DNA of 64,000 nucleotides from JAWPMT01 sp965242775 (lineage in GTDB: Bacteria; Bacteroidota; Bacteroidia; Cytophagales; Cyclobacteriaceae): the NCBI GenBank assembly GCA_965242775.1, contig CBDETI010000014.1, positions 62,001 to 126,000 of the forward strand, in the 5' to 3' direction. The notes under the pieces were generated by a model. That model was not told where the DNA came from and made no database searches. It worked only from the letters and a program-made list of their open reading frames with translations. Of the stretch, positions 27,864-36,477 are shown piece after piece. Within the stretch, counting starts at the first letter, position 1; each line of letters begins with the position of its first letter. The translations under genes and the position numbers were made by a program.

Positions 27864-30035
27864 ATGGCAAAAACTATCATCGTCTCCAATCGACTACCAG
27901 TGAAGATCAAACAAGAAAAAAATCAACTGGTTTACGCTACAAGTGAGGGTGGGCTTGCCACTGGTCTCGGTTCCATTTACCGAGAGGGGGACAATATTTG
28001 GGTCGGATGGCCTGGACTGGCAGTTACAAAGGCCGCCCAAAAGGAGGAAATAGCGTCATATTTATCTCAGGAAAGCATGAAACCTGTGTTTCTCAGTGCT
28101 TCGGAAATAGAGGATTTTTACGAAGGCTTCAGTAACGAAACGCTATGGCCCAATTTCCATTATTTCAATCAATACACTGTTTACGATGAGTCCTTGTGGC
28201 GAGCCTACCAAAAGGTGAACAGGAAATTTGCTAAGGAACTGGAAGATGTGATCGAAGATGGAGATACCCTCTGGATCCACGACTATCAATTACTGCTGTT
28301 GCCTGGATTGGTTCGAGAGCAAAAGCCCAATGTGACCATTGGCTTCTTTTTGCATATCCCTTTTCCCTCCTTCGAGTCGTTTCGCCTGCTACCCTGGCGC
28401 AGGGAATTACTCAATGGCATGCTTGGATCGGACTTTCTCGGCTTCCACACCTATGACGACATGAGACACTTCCTTTCTTCGGTGAACAGGCTGGCGGGTT
28501 TGGGGAATTCGAATGGACAAATCAATGTGGGCAACCGACAAGTATTGGCTGATGCGCTTCCCATGGGAATAGACTTTGAGAAGTACGCACAAGCAGCGGC
28601 CTCACCCGAGACATTGGAACGCGAAGTTCGATACCGCACCTCGATGGGTAACCACAAGGTAATTTTGTCCATTGACCGTCTGGATTATTCTAAGGGCATT
28701 CCGCAACGCCTCCGAGCTTTCGAGCAGTTTCTGACCAAATACAGTGAATACCGCAACAAGGTATCGTTGCTCATGGTCCTGGTACCATCTCGCGATACTG
28801 TCCCAAAGTACAAGCAACTGAAAGAGGAAATTGACCTGCTGGTCGGCCGTATCAATGGCAAGTTCGGGCGCATGAACTGGACGCCCATTCACTACTTCTA
28901 TAGAAGCTTTCCCCTTCCAGCACTTTCAGCCTTCTATCGCATGGCCAACGTGGCACTTGTCAATCCCATGCGAGATGGAATGAACCTGGTATGCAAAGAG
29001 TACATCGCCAGCAAACTAGACAAGAAAGGTGTACTCATCTTAAGCGAAATGGCCGGTGCCTCCAAAGAGTTGTCGGACGCGATCCTGATCAACCCTAACG
29101 ACATCAATCAACTGGTAGAGGCGCTGAAGGATGCCCTGGACATGCCAGTGGAAGAGCAGCAACGCCGGATGGACATTATGCAAAAATCCATCAAGCGATA
29201 CAACATACACCGGTGGGTTGAACTTTTCATGTCGCGACTTCAGTACATCAAGAAAGAACAAGAAAACTTCAAGACCAGACCCATGACTGAAGAGGTCCAG
29301 GAAACCATCGTGGGTAGCTACCTGGCATCCAAAAAACGCTTACTGTTTTTAGATTATGACGGTACGCTGGTCGGTTTCCATTCTAACCCGGCAGACTCGA
29401 AACCAGATAAGGAACTACGGGATATTCTTTTTCAACTAACAGGAAATGAAAAGAATCAGGTAGTTGTGATCAGTGGACGAGACAGGCATACCCTGGAGGA
29501 ATGGCTGACTGATTTTCCAATTGACATTATCGCAGAACACGGGGTATGGTACAGGCCACACAAAAAGGATTGGTCCCTTTTCTCCAATTTGACAGACAAA
29601 TGGAAGGAAGCTGTCAGAGAGGTACTCGATGGCTATGTAGACCGGACACCAGGCTCTTTTGTAGAGGAAAAGGATTACTCCTTGGTATGGCATTATCGAA
29701 AAGTCGAAACCGGTTTGGGAGAAATCAGAACAAGGGAATTAACAAGCCATTTGAAATACATTTCGTCGGACCAGGATTTGCAAGTTTTGGAAGGTGACAT
29801 GGTTGTGGAGATAAAAAACAGTCAAGTCAACAAAGGGAAAGCTGCTTCCAAGTGGCTCGATCACTACAAGGCTGATTTTCATCTTGCGTGTGGTGATGAC
29901 TGGACCGATGAAGACACTTTCAAGGTCATGCCCGATGATGCCTTCACAATAAAAGTCGGAGGGCTCTCTTCGGCAGCTAAGTATCGAGTCGAAAATTTCA
30001 AATCAATCAGAAACCTGCTAAAGAGACTGTCTTAG
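27864..30035 (+). CDS. Bifunctional trehalose-6-phosphate synthase/phosphatase
   Basis: Makes trehalose from UDP- (or other NDP-) glucose and glucose-6-phosphate, then removes the phosphate. The GT20 synthase domain spans residues 1 to ~465: IVSNRLPVKIK, EGGLATGLGSI, the WIHDYQLLLLPGLVR segment, HIPFPSFESFRLLPWR, and NPMRDGMNLVCKEYIASK. The HAD-type phosphatase domain starts at DYDGTLVGF (Asp497/Asp499) and ends with GDDWTDEDTFK. Both domains look intact at 723 aa, a fusion found in several Bacteroidota. It converges, one gene removed, on a GH15 enzyme that could hydrolyse trehalose or related glucosides. Cytoplasmic osmoprotectant synthesis. Confidence 0.96.
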   Translation: MAKTIIVSNRLPVKIKQEKNQLVYATSEGGLATGLGSIYREGDNIWVGWPGLAVTKAAQKEEIASYLSQESMKPVFLSASEIEDFYEGFSNETLWPNFHYFNQYTVYDESLWRAYQKVNRKFAKELEDVIEDGDTLWIHDYQLLLLPGLVREQKPNVTIGFFLHIPFPSFESFRLLPWRRELLNGMLGSDFLGFHTYDDMRHFLSSVNRLAGLGNSNGQINVGNRQVLADALPMGIDFEKYAQAAASPETLEREVRYRTSMGNHKVILSIDRLDYSKGIPQRLRAFEQFLTKYSEYRNKVSLLMVLVPSRDTVPKYKQLKEEIDLLVGRINGKFGRMNWTPIHYFYRSFPLPALSAFYRMANVALVNPMRDGMNLVCKEYIASKLDKKGVLILSEMAGASKELSDAILINPNDINQLVEALKDALDMPVEEQQRRMDIMQKSIKRYNIHRWVELFMSRLQYIKKEQENFKTRPMTEEVQETIVGSYLASKKRLLFLDYDGTLVGFHSNPADSKPDKELRDILFQLTGNEKNQVVVISGRDRHTLEEWLTDFPIDIIAEHGVWYRPHKKDWSLFSNLTDKWKEAVREVLDGYVDRTPGSFVEEKDYSLVWHYRKVETGLGEIRTRELTSHLKYISSDQDLQVLEGDMVVEIKNSQVNKGKAASKWLDHYKADFHLACGDDWTDEDTFKVMPDDAFTIKVGGLSSAAKYRVENFKSIRNLLKRLS

Positions 30036-30163
30036 CCTCTCCGGTCAACTTTTTGTCTACAAGCCACCCGAAAACTTCTTCATAGGTGACCTGAATTTTG
30101 CTTCGATGATTGATCGTAATCGCTGTGTTGCGGCCAAAGTCAAAACCTAAAATTCTTTCACCG

Positions 30164-30790
30164 ATGAAAAAAATACTATTCACGCTCTGCTTATATGGGC
30201 TATTTCTACATGCCAATTGCCAATACAACGGAGTTGCACCCACGCGATGTTATATCGAGATTGGAGCGGGAACCTCGCTAATCCATTCTCCTATTATGGA
30301 AGATGGAAGGGTAAATACCACGCCAACCCATGTTTACGCAGAGCTTGGCCGATTCAAAAACAGATTTGCTATTAATTCAAGCTACAATTTTGGAACAACT
30401 TACAGCGCCCGAAGTACTCGTACCACAGCCAATTTGCTTACAGTAGCCGCAAAAGCGGATATTGTTGCGATCCCTGTCTTTCGTGACAGTTATGCGGTTC
30501 TTTACGGTTTAGCCGGACCCACGGTGGGGACGTATCAGTGTATCGACGTACAAGACGCTTCTTCGCAAAACACTAAGGAAACCAGGTCTAGCATGGGTAT
30601 TTCTACCGCGATAGGTGCCCAACTGGAATTTGACAGGTTCGTTGTTGGCGCCAAAGGCCTGTTGCACTCCGACAAAGTACAGTTTGAAAATAGTGCTACC
30701 CCGACCAACGTGGGCTCCTTTCGGGTCCAATTGACGTTAGGCTTTAAGATCTTCAGCCCAAATGAATACTCCTGCTCGACTTACAATTAG
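30164..30790 (+). CDS. Hypothetical secreted/outer-membrane beta-rich protein
   Basis: I chose the ATG at 30164 because it yields a signal peptide (MKKILFTLCLYGLFLHANC); a longer frame from 30110 lacks one. The 208-residue product alternates short hydrophobic strands (IEIGAGTSLIHS, RFAINSSYNFGTTYS, IGAQLEFDRFVVGAKGLLH, RVQLTLGFKIF) in the style of a small outer-membrane barrel, though no family name could be assigned. It lies 128 bp after the trehalose fusion gene and ends 3 bp from the convergent GH15 gene. Confidence 0.6.
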   Translation: MKKILFTLCLYGLFLHANCQYNGVAPTRCYIEIGAGTSLIHSPIMEDGRVNTTPTHVYAELGRFKNRFAINSSYNFGTTYSARSTRTTANLLTVAAKADIVAIPVFRDSYAVLYGLAGPTVGTYQCIDVQDASSQNTKETRSSMGISTAIGAQLEFDRFVVGAKGLLHSDKVQFENSATPTNVGSFRVQLTLGFKIFSPNEYSCSTYN

Positions 30791-30793
30791 ACG

Positions 30794-32575
30794 TTAGTAA
30801 AAGTCAGGTTGATCGAGCTTGTTGGCGATCCTGGTAGCTGCATTAAGCAGGCCAACATGGCTATAGGCTTGGGGGAAATTCCCCCACATACTACCATCAG
30901 CGGCTTTCACGTCTTCGCTAAGCAATCCAAGATGATTGCTATAAGAAATGAGGTTTTCGAAGTAATCGATAGCTTCTTCAACTCTCCCAACACAGGCTAA
31001 TGCCTCCACATACCAAAATGCGCATATCAGAAAAGTAGTCTCTGGTTCACCGAAATCATCGGTGTGCTTGTACCTGTAAAAGAGCCCTTTTTCCGCATGA
31101 AGCTCCTGTTCCATCGCCTTGAGATGATCCTTCGCCTTTTGCGAGTTTTTCGGCAGGTAATTCATCATTATCAGTTGCAGTGTACTTGCGTCCATTCGAT
31201 CTACGCCGACCGCTTGAGCATACCCCTTTTTACTGGACACATAACACTTTTCAATCATGGCGGCAGACTTCAATTTTAACTTAGCCGCCAGATTTCCAAT
31301 GTTATCGTCTTTCAAAACCTTGGCTATCTTCATGGCAGCACTAGAGCCTGCCCAGTGAAATAGATACGTATAACAGTGATGTTGTGCCAGGTTCCTAAAT
31401 TCCCACAAACCAGCATCCTTCTCGTCGAAGGTCTTCTCAATCATCTTTAAGGTCTTAAAGATCAATTCTGAGGTATCAAACCTTTCCGTAAAAATGATCC
31501 TATAGTCGTTGAACAGTGGCAATAAGGAGATCAGCACCTGACCATATACATCGTTCTGGATATGGGTATAAGCCTGGTTTCCCACCCGCACGGGAGTATT
31601 TCCTTGATAGCCCACGAGATCAACTGCATTCTCTTCTAGCTTTTTCTTTCCGGTGATGCTGTACAATGGTTGATAACGGTCTGACTCTTCCAGCGTGGTA
31701 TTGAGTATGTAATGAAAATATTTTTCAGACTCTTCGAAGTGTCCAATGTTATTGAAAGCATTGAGTGTATAGAAAGTATCACGCATCCAGCAATACCTGT
31801 AATCCCAATTCCTACCACTTCCTGGTGATTCAGGTAAGCTGGTAGTAGCTGCGGCGATAATAGCTCCTGTATCCTCATATTGATGAATTTTTAATATGAG
31901 TGCTGACCGGATGGCTTGTCGTTGGTAAAAGTTCACAATACTGGCCGTCTTCACCCAATTCCTCCAATATTTAGTGGTTTTATTCAAAAATGTTTCCACG
32001 GTCTCTTCCAAAGACGCCTCCAGCGGAGGGCCCCAGGTCATGACGAGATACTTAGTTTCATTTAGCGTAAAACTCTGTTCTTCCATAACATAATTCAGGG
32101 AGATATTGGTGGTCAGCCGCACATGGGATTCAAGATCGAGGAATCGGATATGGTTACTACCCATGCTGTGTTCTGGTTCTACGCGCCCATAATCACCTTT
32201 GGGCCGGCACCTGACGATTACTTGTGGGTTCCCTTTCACACGCTCAATTTTTCTTATTAGCATGAGCGGCTTATAATATCTATCCTGTTGATAGAAACGT
32301 GGCGCAAAATCTGTGACACGGTAAACACCCGTTTCTCCTTCCACCTCGGTACAAAGAACATTGGTATTTTCCACATAGTATTGAGAGCTGACCAGCTTTG
32401 AACCCGTCGGTTTTACGGAGAATGCACCTCCCTTTTCTTCATCAAGCATACCGCCAAAAATGAAGCTACTATCGAAACGCGGCCAGCACATCCAGGCGAT
32501 GTTGGTGTCGGTGTGTATGTGGGCGGTATAGGCACAGTTGCCAATTACTCCATAGTCGTAAGTATGTCGATTCAT
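30794..32575 (-). CDS. Glycoside hydrolase family 15 protein (glucoamylase/trehalase-like)
   Basis: The N-terminal beta domain characteristic of bacterial GH15 proteins opens with YDYGVIGNCAYTAHI and WMCWPRFDSSFIFGGMLD; the (alpha/alpha)6 barrel shows GSGRNWDYRYCWMRDTFYTLNAF and a C-terminal LLSEDVKAADGSMWGNFPQAYSHVGLLNAA, where the catalytic acidic residues are expected (a Glu in LLSEDV is the likely base). The inverting hydrolases of this family release glucose from alpha-glucans or, in the trehalase subgroup, cleave trehalose. I chose the second Met (32575; 593 aa), which is directly upstream of the conserved beginning; an in-frame Met at 32599 adds eight residues. No signal peptide, so cytoplasmic. 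Proximity to the trehalose synthase suggests trehalose turnover. Confidence 0.92.
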   Translation of the reverse strand: MNRHTYDYGVIGNCAYTAHIHTDTNIAWMCWPRFDSSFIFGGMLDEEKGGAFSVKPTGSKLVSSQYYVENTNVLCTEVEGETGVYRVTDFAPRFYQQDRYYKPLMLIRKIERVKGNPQVIVRCRPKGDYGRVEPEHSMGSNHIRFLDLESHVRLTTNISLNYVMEEQSFTLNETKYLVMTWGPPLEASLEETVETFLNKTTKYWRNWVKTASIVNFYQRQAIRSALILKIHQYEDTGAIIAAATTSLPESPGSGRNWDYRYCWMRDTFYTLNAFNNIGHFEESEKYFHYILNTTLEESDRYQPLYSITGKKKLEENAVDLVGYQGNTPVRVGNQAYTHIQNDVYGQVLISLLPLFNDYRIIFTERFDTSELIFKTLKMIEKTFDEKDAGLWEFRNLAQHHCYTYLFHWAGSSAAMKIAKVLKDDNIGNLAAKLKLKSAAMIEKCYVSSKKGYAQAVGVDRMDASTLQLIMMNYLPKNSQKAKDHLKAMEQELHAEKGLFYRYKHTDDFGEPETTFLICAFWYVEALACVGRVEEAIDYFENLISYSNHLGLLSEDVKAADGSMWGNFPQAYSHVGLLNAATRIANKLDQPDFY

Positions 32576-32745
32576 AGGTTCACGCGGATAAGCATTCAAT
32601 TATGCGATATTAATAAAAAAGAAGAGTTATTTTAATGACTCAATCAATTAAAATACCAATAGATTAAACGAAGTATAAGTAAACGAGCTTTTTATTCCAA
32701 AAAAGAGCAACCCTGATGAGTGCTCAGCTAATTCGAGCTTTTGGT

Positions 32746-32753
32746 TATATTTG
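32746..32753 (+). promoter_or_regulatory. Candidate -7 element for K+ channel gene
   Basis: TATATTTG, an exact TAnnTTTG match, 18 bp before the ATG at 32772. The implied leader is short. No good -33 box is seen. Confidence 0.4.
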
Positions 32754-32771
32754 ATGCAAGCCGTCTAACCC

Positions 32772-33866
32772 ATGTTTAGAAAGTTTTTCAAGAATCGCCA
32801 GGTAGGCATTCTGGTAGACATTATTATCGGGGCCATCATCTACGTGTTGCTCCTTGTAACCTTGGTGAATGTCGAGAAAGTAAGTGACCAATCTGCACTG
32901 ACGACATACGCTAACGCCTTTTGGTATTCTATTGTCACACTGACAACTGTAGGCTACGGGGATTTGTTTCCGGCTACTGTTTATGGTCGAATTATCGGCG
33001 CGGCTTTCGTGCTTATGAGTTTGAGCGTTCATATCGTGCTCATAGGCACCTTCGTAAATCTAATGACCACCTTCAAAGAAAATAGAAAATTGGGACTCAA
33101 CGGAACAAACTTCACAGATCATGCAGTGATCATCGGCTGGAATGACTTTGGTAAAATGGTGGCAGACCAACTCGCGGGAGTCAACAAGAAAATTGCCATC
33201 GTCACTAATGAGAAAGATGATATTGACTTCATCCAAGAGGTGTACGATTCGAAAAGTGTTTTCACGCTTTTCAGTGACTATAAGAGCCTTGAGCTGCTAA
33301 AAAAGGTCAACATCTCACAGAGCTCCATTGTATTTGTAAATTTCGATAGTGATACCGAAAAGCTGGTTTTCATTGTTAACATGAAGAAAATCTACCCTGG
33401 TCTGGATTTTGTCGTAACGCTGGAGAATGGGGATTTGAAGAACACTTTCATCAATGCGGGTGTCACAAACACGATTTCTAAACACGAAATCTCATCCAAG
33501 CTTTTGGCCAGTTATATGTTTGAACCCGATGTTGCCGCTTACAGCGAATCCATTATGTCATTTGCTCAAAGTGAGGGTGACTATGACATCAAACAACTGT
33601 TGGTCACGCCCACAAATCCTTTTGTAGGCAAGGCCTATCAGGAAGTCTTTTTTGAGTTAAAGAAAAAATACAATTCCGTGCTCATTGGGATCACTAAGCG
33701 CGACAAATACGGCAAGAAAAAACTGATAAAAAACCCATTGGGTGACCTGAAAATCGCTCCCGGTGATTATCTGGTATTGATTATGAATGGCAAGGCATTC
33801 AAGCTGTTGAGGAAAGTCTTCAATGTGGAAGAAGGCGTGTTCAAAGAGAAAATCAAGAGATCATGA
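32772..33866 (+). CDS. Potassium channel protein with RCK (TrkA-N/TrkA-C) domains
   Basis: Two membrane helices (about 14-32 and 72-96) bracket a selectivity filter TTVGYGD (residues 58-64), the canonical K+ pore. A cytoplasmic regulator-of-K-conductance domain follows: HAVIIGWNDFGKMVADQL (~117-134) gives the Rossmann start, with a TrkA-C-like segment from ~270 (LVTPTNPFVGKAYQEVF... APGDYLVLIMNG). The architecture is that of MthK/Kch-type ligand-gated channels, 364 aa. The stop overlaps the next small lipoprotein gene by 4 bp. It fits a neighbourhood with trehalose synthesis and a Na+/H+ antiporter. Gating ligand is not predictable. Confidence 0.95.
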   Translation: MFRKFFKNRQVGILVDIIIGAIIYVLLLVTLVNVEKVSDQSALTTYANAFWYSIVTLTTVGYGDLFPATVYGRIIGAAFVLMSLSVHIVLIGTFVNLMTTFKENRKLGLNGTNFTDHAVIIGWNDFGKMVADQLAGVNKKIAIVTNEKDDIDFIQEVYDSKSVFTLFSDYKSLELLKKVNISQSSIVFVNFDSDTEKLVFIVNMKKIYPGLDFVVTLENGDLKNTFINAGVTNTISKHEISSKLLASYMFEPDVAAYSESIMSFAQSEGDYDIKQLLVTPTNPFVGKAYQEVFFELKKKYNSVLIGITKRDKYGKKKLIKNPLGDLKIAPGDYLVLIMNGKAFKLLRKVFNVEEGVFKEKIKRS

Positions 33867-34288
33867 GGCTGCAAACCGCTATACTCTCGATACTCGTGGT
33901 AGTTGGGATTTGGTCTTGTGAAAACAGGGCGATTAACGAAGGGGAAGAATTCAAACCAAAAGAGATTCACGAAAAGATCGATTACCATTTTGATAACATA
34001 GAGGTAGATGGCATTGAGTACCTCATCCTCTCACGGGATAACAACAATCCTCATGAGGGATTTGGATTTATGGCATTCCGTGCCAATAGTCTGGTGCAAA
34101 AGCAGGATTCAATATTAGCTTATATGAGGGCGATGGCTGAATTTCAGACTGAAATCCACGCCAGACTCTACAATCAATCTCCTGAGCAGTCGAGAGCTCG
34201 ATTCGACGAATTACTCAATCAATCGCTCAACGAATACCCAGAACTGTCCAAGATTGGCAACAAAACCTTCAGAAGCGACGCCAGATAA
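33863..34288 (+). CDS. Small putative lipoprotein coupled to K+ channel gene
   Basis: A 141-residue protein with a hydrophobic leader and a lipobox-like GIWSC (Cys19). The rest is soluble, with a helical second half (residues ~85-130) and no recognised domain. Its ATG overlaps the channel stop by 4 bp (ATGA), so the two are translationally coupled and may be functionally linked, although the lipoprotein would be extracytoplasmic. Confidence 0.7.
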   Translation: MRLQTAILSILVVVGIWSCENRAINEGEEFKPKEIHEKIDYHFDNIEVDGIEYLILSRDNNNPHEGFGFMAFRANSLVQKQDSILAYMRAMAEFQTEIHARLYNQSPEQSRARFDELLNQSLNEYPELSKIGNKTFRSDAR

Positions 34289-34294
34289 AGTCTG

Positions 34295-34316
34295 TCGGAC
34301 TTATTGAAAAGTCCGA
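34295..34316. terminator. Hairpin between convergent lipoprotein and GOLPH3-like genes
   Basis: Perfect 8-bp stem (34295-34302 with 34309-34316) and 6-base loop in the 62-bp convergent gap. Neither side carries a real T-run, so termination function is doubtful. Confidence 0.25.
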
Positions 34317-34350
34317 AGATAGTTGTTGACTGAAAAGGAGTTTCTAGTCC

Positions 34351-34986
34351 CTACTTAAGTGTACCAAAATAAGTCCGAAGGTCCTTGAGCACCTGAGATA
34401 TTTCTGGCGTCACGGAGATGGAATCGACAATATCTTTTGCTACTTTCTCAGCATCAATCAATTCGTCTTTGTCCCGGAATACCTCATCGAGGATATTACA
34501 ATCGTAAATAAGAGACATCAAAACGACAAAAGAAGGTGTGGGTTTGGCGCTTTTGAAGACCATGGCCCTCAGTATATTTCTTATTTCCTTTTCGAAAGCA
34601 TAATTAGCATTGCCCATTCGCTCAGATAACGGGATCCACAACAGCTTGGTGGCTTCTCTTTTCAGAATACCCCGCTGGGAGAGCAACTCATCAAAATCCT
34701 CTTGAATATCCTTGAAATGGCTTGACAACTTTTTCACCTGACTCACGACATCCGATCCCTCCTTTAGCTTGTGGAGAATGTTATCTAAAATGATGTTGCC
34801 AGTACCATTGCTATCAACAATATGTATGTTACCAGCTTTGAGCTCTATTTTCTTGGTAAGGTGAAGTTCAAGTATCCCAGCGCTCAATACTCCCGGCACT
34901 ATTGTCTTCTCCGCGGCGGAAAGCAGTCTACCTTCCTCATCATCCAAAGCGATGAGATATAATCCTTCTGCTATGCTTAATTTCAT
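34351..34986 (-). CDS. GOLPH3/Vps74-like (GPP34) domain protein
   Basis: A 211-residue, mostly helical protein with the GPP34 pattern: a starting EGLYLIALDDEEGRLL (residues ~7-21), VPGVLSAGILELHLTKKIEL (~31-50), an IILDNIL segment, and a C-terminal SFVVLMSLIYDCNILDEVF (~151-170). In eukaryotes the family binds PI4P on Golgi membranes and sorts glycosyltransferases; bacterial members are known but of uncertain function. No signal peptide. It precedes the antiporter stop by a 91-bp gap on the same strand, so it has its own or a shared promoter. Confidence 0.78.
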   Translation of the reverse strand: MKLSIAEGLYLIALDDEEGRLLSAAEKTIVPGVLSAGILELHLTKKIELKAGNIHIVDSNGTGNIILDNILHKLKEGSDVVSQVKKLSSHFKDIQEDFDELLSQRGILKREATKLLWIPLSERMGNANYAFEKEIRNILRAMVFKSAKPTPSFVVLMSLIYDCNILDEVFRDKDELIDAEKVAKDIVDSISVTPEISQVLKDLRTYFGTLK

Positions 34987-35077
34987 TTGCTCGTTGATTT
35001 AAAGCACCATCTCATGACAGTGCTCAGAGTTAGGTTTTTTGTCAAATCGGTTGAATCCGCAAATTTATTGTAAAAAC

Positions 35078-36367
35078 TTACTTTTTCAATAGCATGGGTA
35101 TAGTTAAACCCTGCACCAGAATCGAGAATACCACGCAACAGTAAGTTGTAAATAAAATAATGTTCTTTACTTCTTCTGGTATACCAGCAACATCTGAAAG
35201 GGAAAGCGCCAAGGCAACGGAAATACCCCCTCTCAACCCTCCCCAGGTTAGGATCTGAATGGTCTTAGGTTCAAATTTTCTTTTGAGAGAAAGAATACCA
35301 ATTGGAATTGAAACGCCTAATAATCTCGCAAAAAGCACAATCATAATGCCCACAATTCCTACGATAATCATATCACTGGAGAATGTTTTGGCTATCACGA
35401 TCATCTCCAAGCCAATAAGAATGAAAAGAATCGCATTCAGTGCTTCATCGAGCAGGTGCCAAAATTTAAACACGTATTCCCCTGTAGCATTCGCTAAATT
35501 CTCGTCTCGTCCTTCGTTTCCGATGAATAATCCCATCACCACCATAGCCAAAGGCGCGGAAACGTGTAGCAATTCGGCAATACGGCCGCCCACCATTACA
35601 AGTGTCAGCGTTACCAGCACCTCCAACTCTACGTGATCATTGTCAATGAAGTCCAGCAACCTGAATCCCAGAAATCCAAAAATCGCTCCCATGAGGACAC
35701 CTCCGATCACCTCTTTTCCAAAAAGCATCGCAATATCCGAAGCTCCGGGAGCTGTTGCTTCAACCGCCGCTTCGGCCCCTCCATGATGCATAGCCTCAGG
35801 AGCGGCGATACCAAGAATGGTCAGGAACACCACGACTCCTACTCCATCGTTGAACAATGATTCCCCGGCAATCTTCATCTCGAGATTCTTGGAAAGGTTA
35901 AATTTCTTAACCAGTGCCAGTACCGCAATCGGATCAGTTGGGGAGATCAAAGCACCAAAAAGCAGGCAGTAGATCAATTTCATTTCATACCCCAACAACG
36001 GAAAAATCCAGTATATAAGGTAACCAACTATAAAAGTTGACATCAACGTTCCTAATGTCGCCAGGGTAAATACGGGCACCCTTTCCTCCATCAGTTTCTT
36101 CAAATTGATACTTAATGCACCCGCGAATAGCAGGAAATTGAGCATAACATTCAGGAGTACTTCCTGAAAATCAAACTCTTCTATAATAGACTCGGCGACT
36201 CCCGTCAAAGCCGGAAAAATCCAACCTAGCAAAAGGATGACAACAGACATCATAAGCGCTATTGCCATCAAGCCAATCGTGGACGGAAGCTTAAGAACCG
36301 TTATGTTTATTAAGGTAAAAACTGCTGCAAGAAAAATTAGCAGCGTGATTAGGTCTAAAATACTCAT
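35078..36367 (-). CDS. Na+/H+ antiporter (CPA1/NhaP type)
   Basis: A polytopic protein with about 12 membrane segments. Recognisable CPA1 features: FAGALSINLKKLMEERVPVF, the ion-binding GALISPTDPIAVLALVKKF, AGESLFNDGVGVVVFLTILG, and a late TWGGLRGGISVALALSL. These cover the ND/D residues used by NhaP-type Na+ (K+)/H+ exchangers. A His/Ala-rich loop (AMHHGGAEAAVEATAPGA) is inserted in the middle. I placed the start at the Met at 36367 (429 aa); an upstream in-frame Met at 36475 would add 36 residues and run to within 2 bp of the divergent PBP4 gene. Role: pH and sodium homeostasis at the inner membrane. Confidence 0.93.
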   Translation of the reverse strand: MSILDLITLLIFLAAVFTLINITVLKLPSTIGLMAIALMMSVVILLLGWIFPALTGVAESIIEEFDFQEVLLNVMLNFLLFAGALSINLKKLMEERVPVFTLATLGTLMSTFIVGYLIYWIFPLLGYEMKLIYCLLFGALISPTDPIAVLALVKKFNLSKNLEMKIAGESLFNDGVGVVVFLTILGIAAPEAMHHGGAEAAVEATAPGASDIAMLFGKEVIGGVLMGAIFGFLGFRLLDFIDNDHVELEVLVTLTLVMVGGRIAELLHVSAPLAMVVMGLFIGNEGRDENLANATGEYVFKFWHLLDEALNAILFILIGLEMIVIAKTFSSDMIIVGIVGIMIVLFARLLGVSIPIGILSLKRKFEPKTIQILTWGGLRGGISVALALSLSDVAGIPEEVKNIILFTTYCCVVFSILVQGLTIPMLLKK

Positions 36368-36477
36368 TGGCGACGTGCAGAATGCATCCCTGTTTAACGG
36401 ACCCAAAATAAGGATAAAAATATTACAAAAAAAATATGCAAGGGTTGGAATGACTGCTCTAAATTGGGCTGACATAT

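Noticed and set aside
34295..34316. Strong intrinsic terminator between lipoprotein and GOLPH3-like genes
   Set aside because: The hairpin is good but there is no T-run on either strand, so it is listed only as a weak candidate.
36368..36475. N-terminal 36-residue extension of the antiporter
   Set aside because: It would run into the divergent PBP4 start and remove the promoter region; the Met at 36367 begins the first membrane segment properly.
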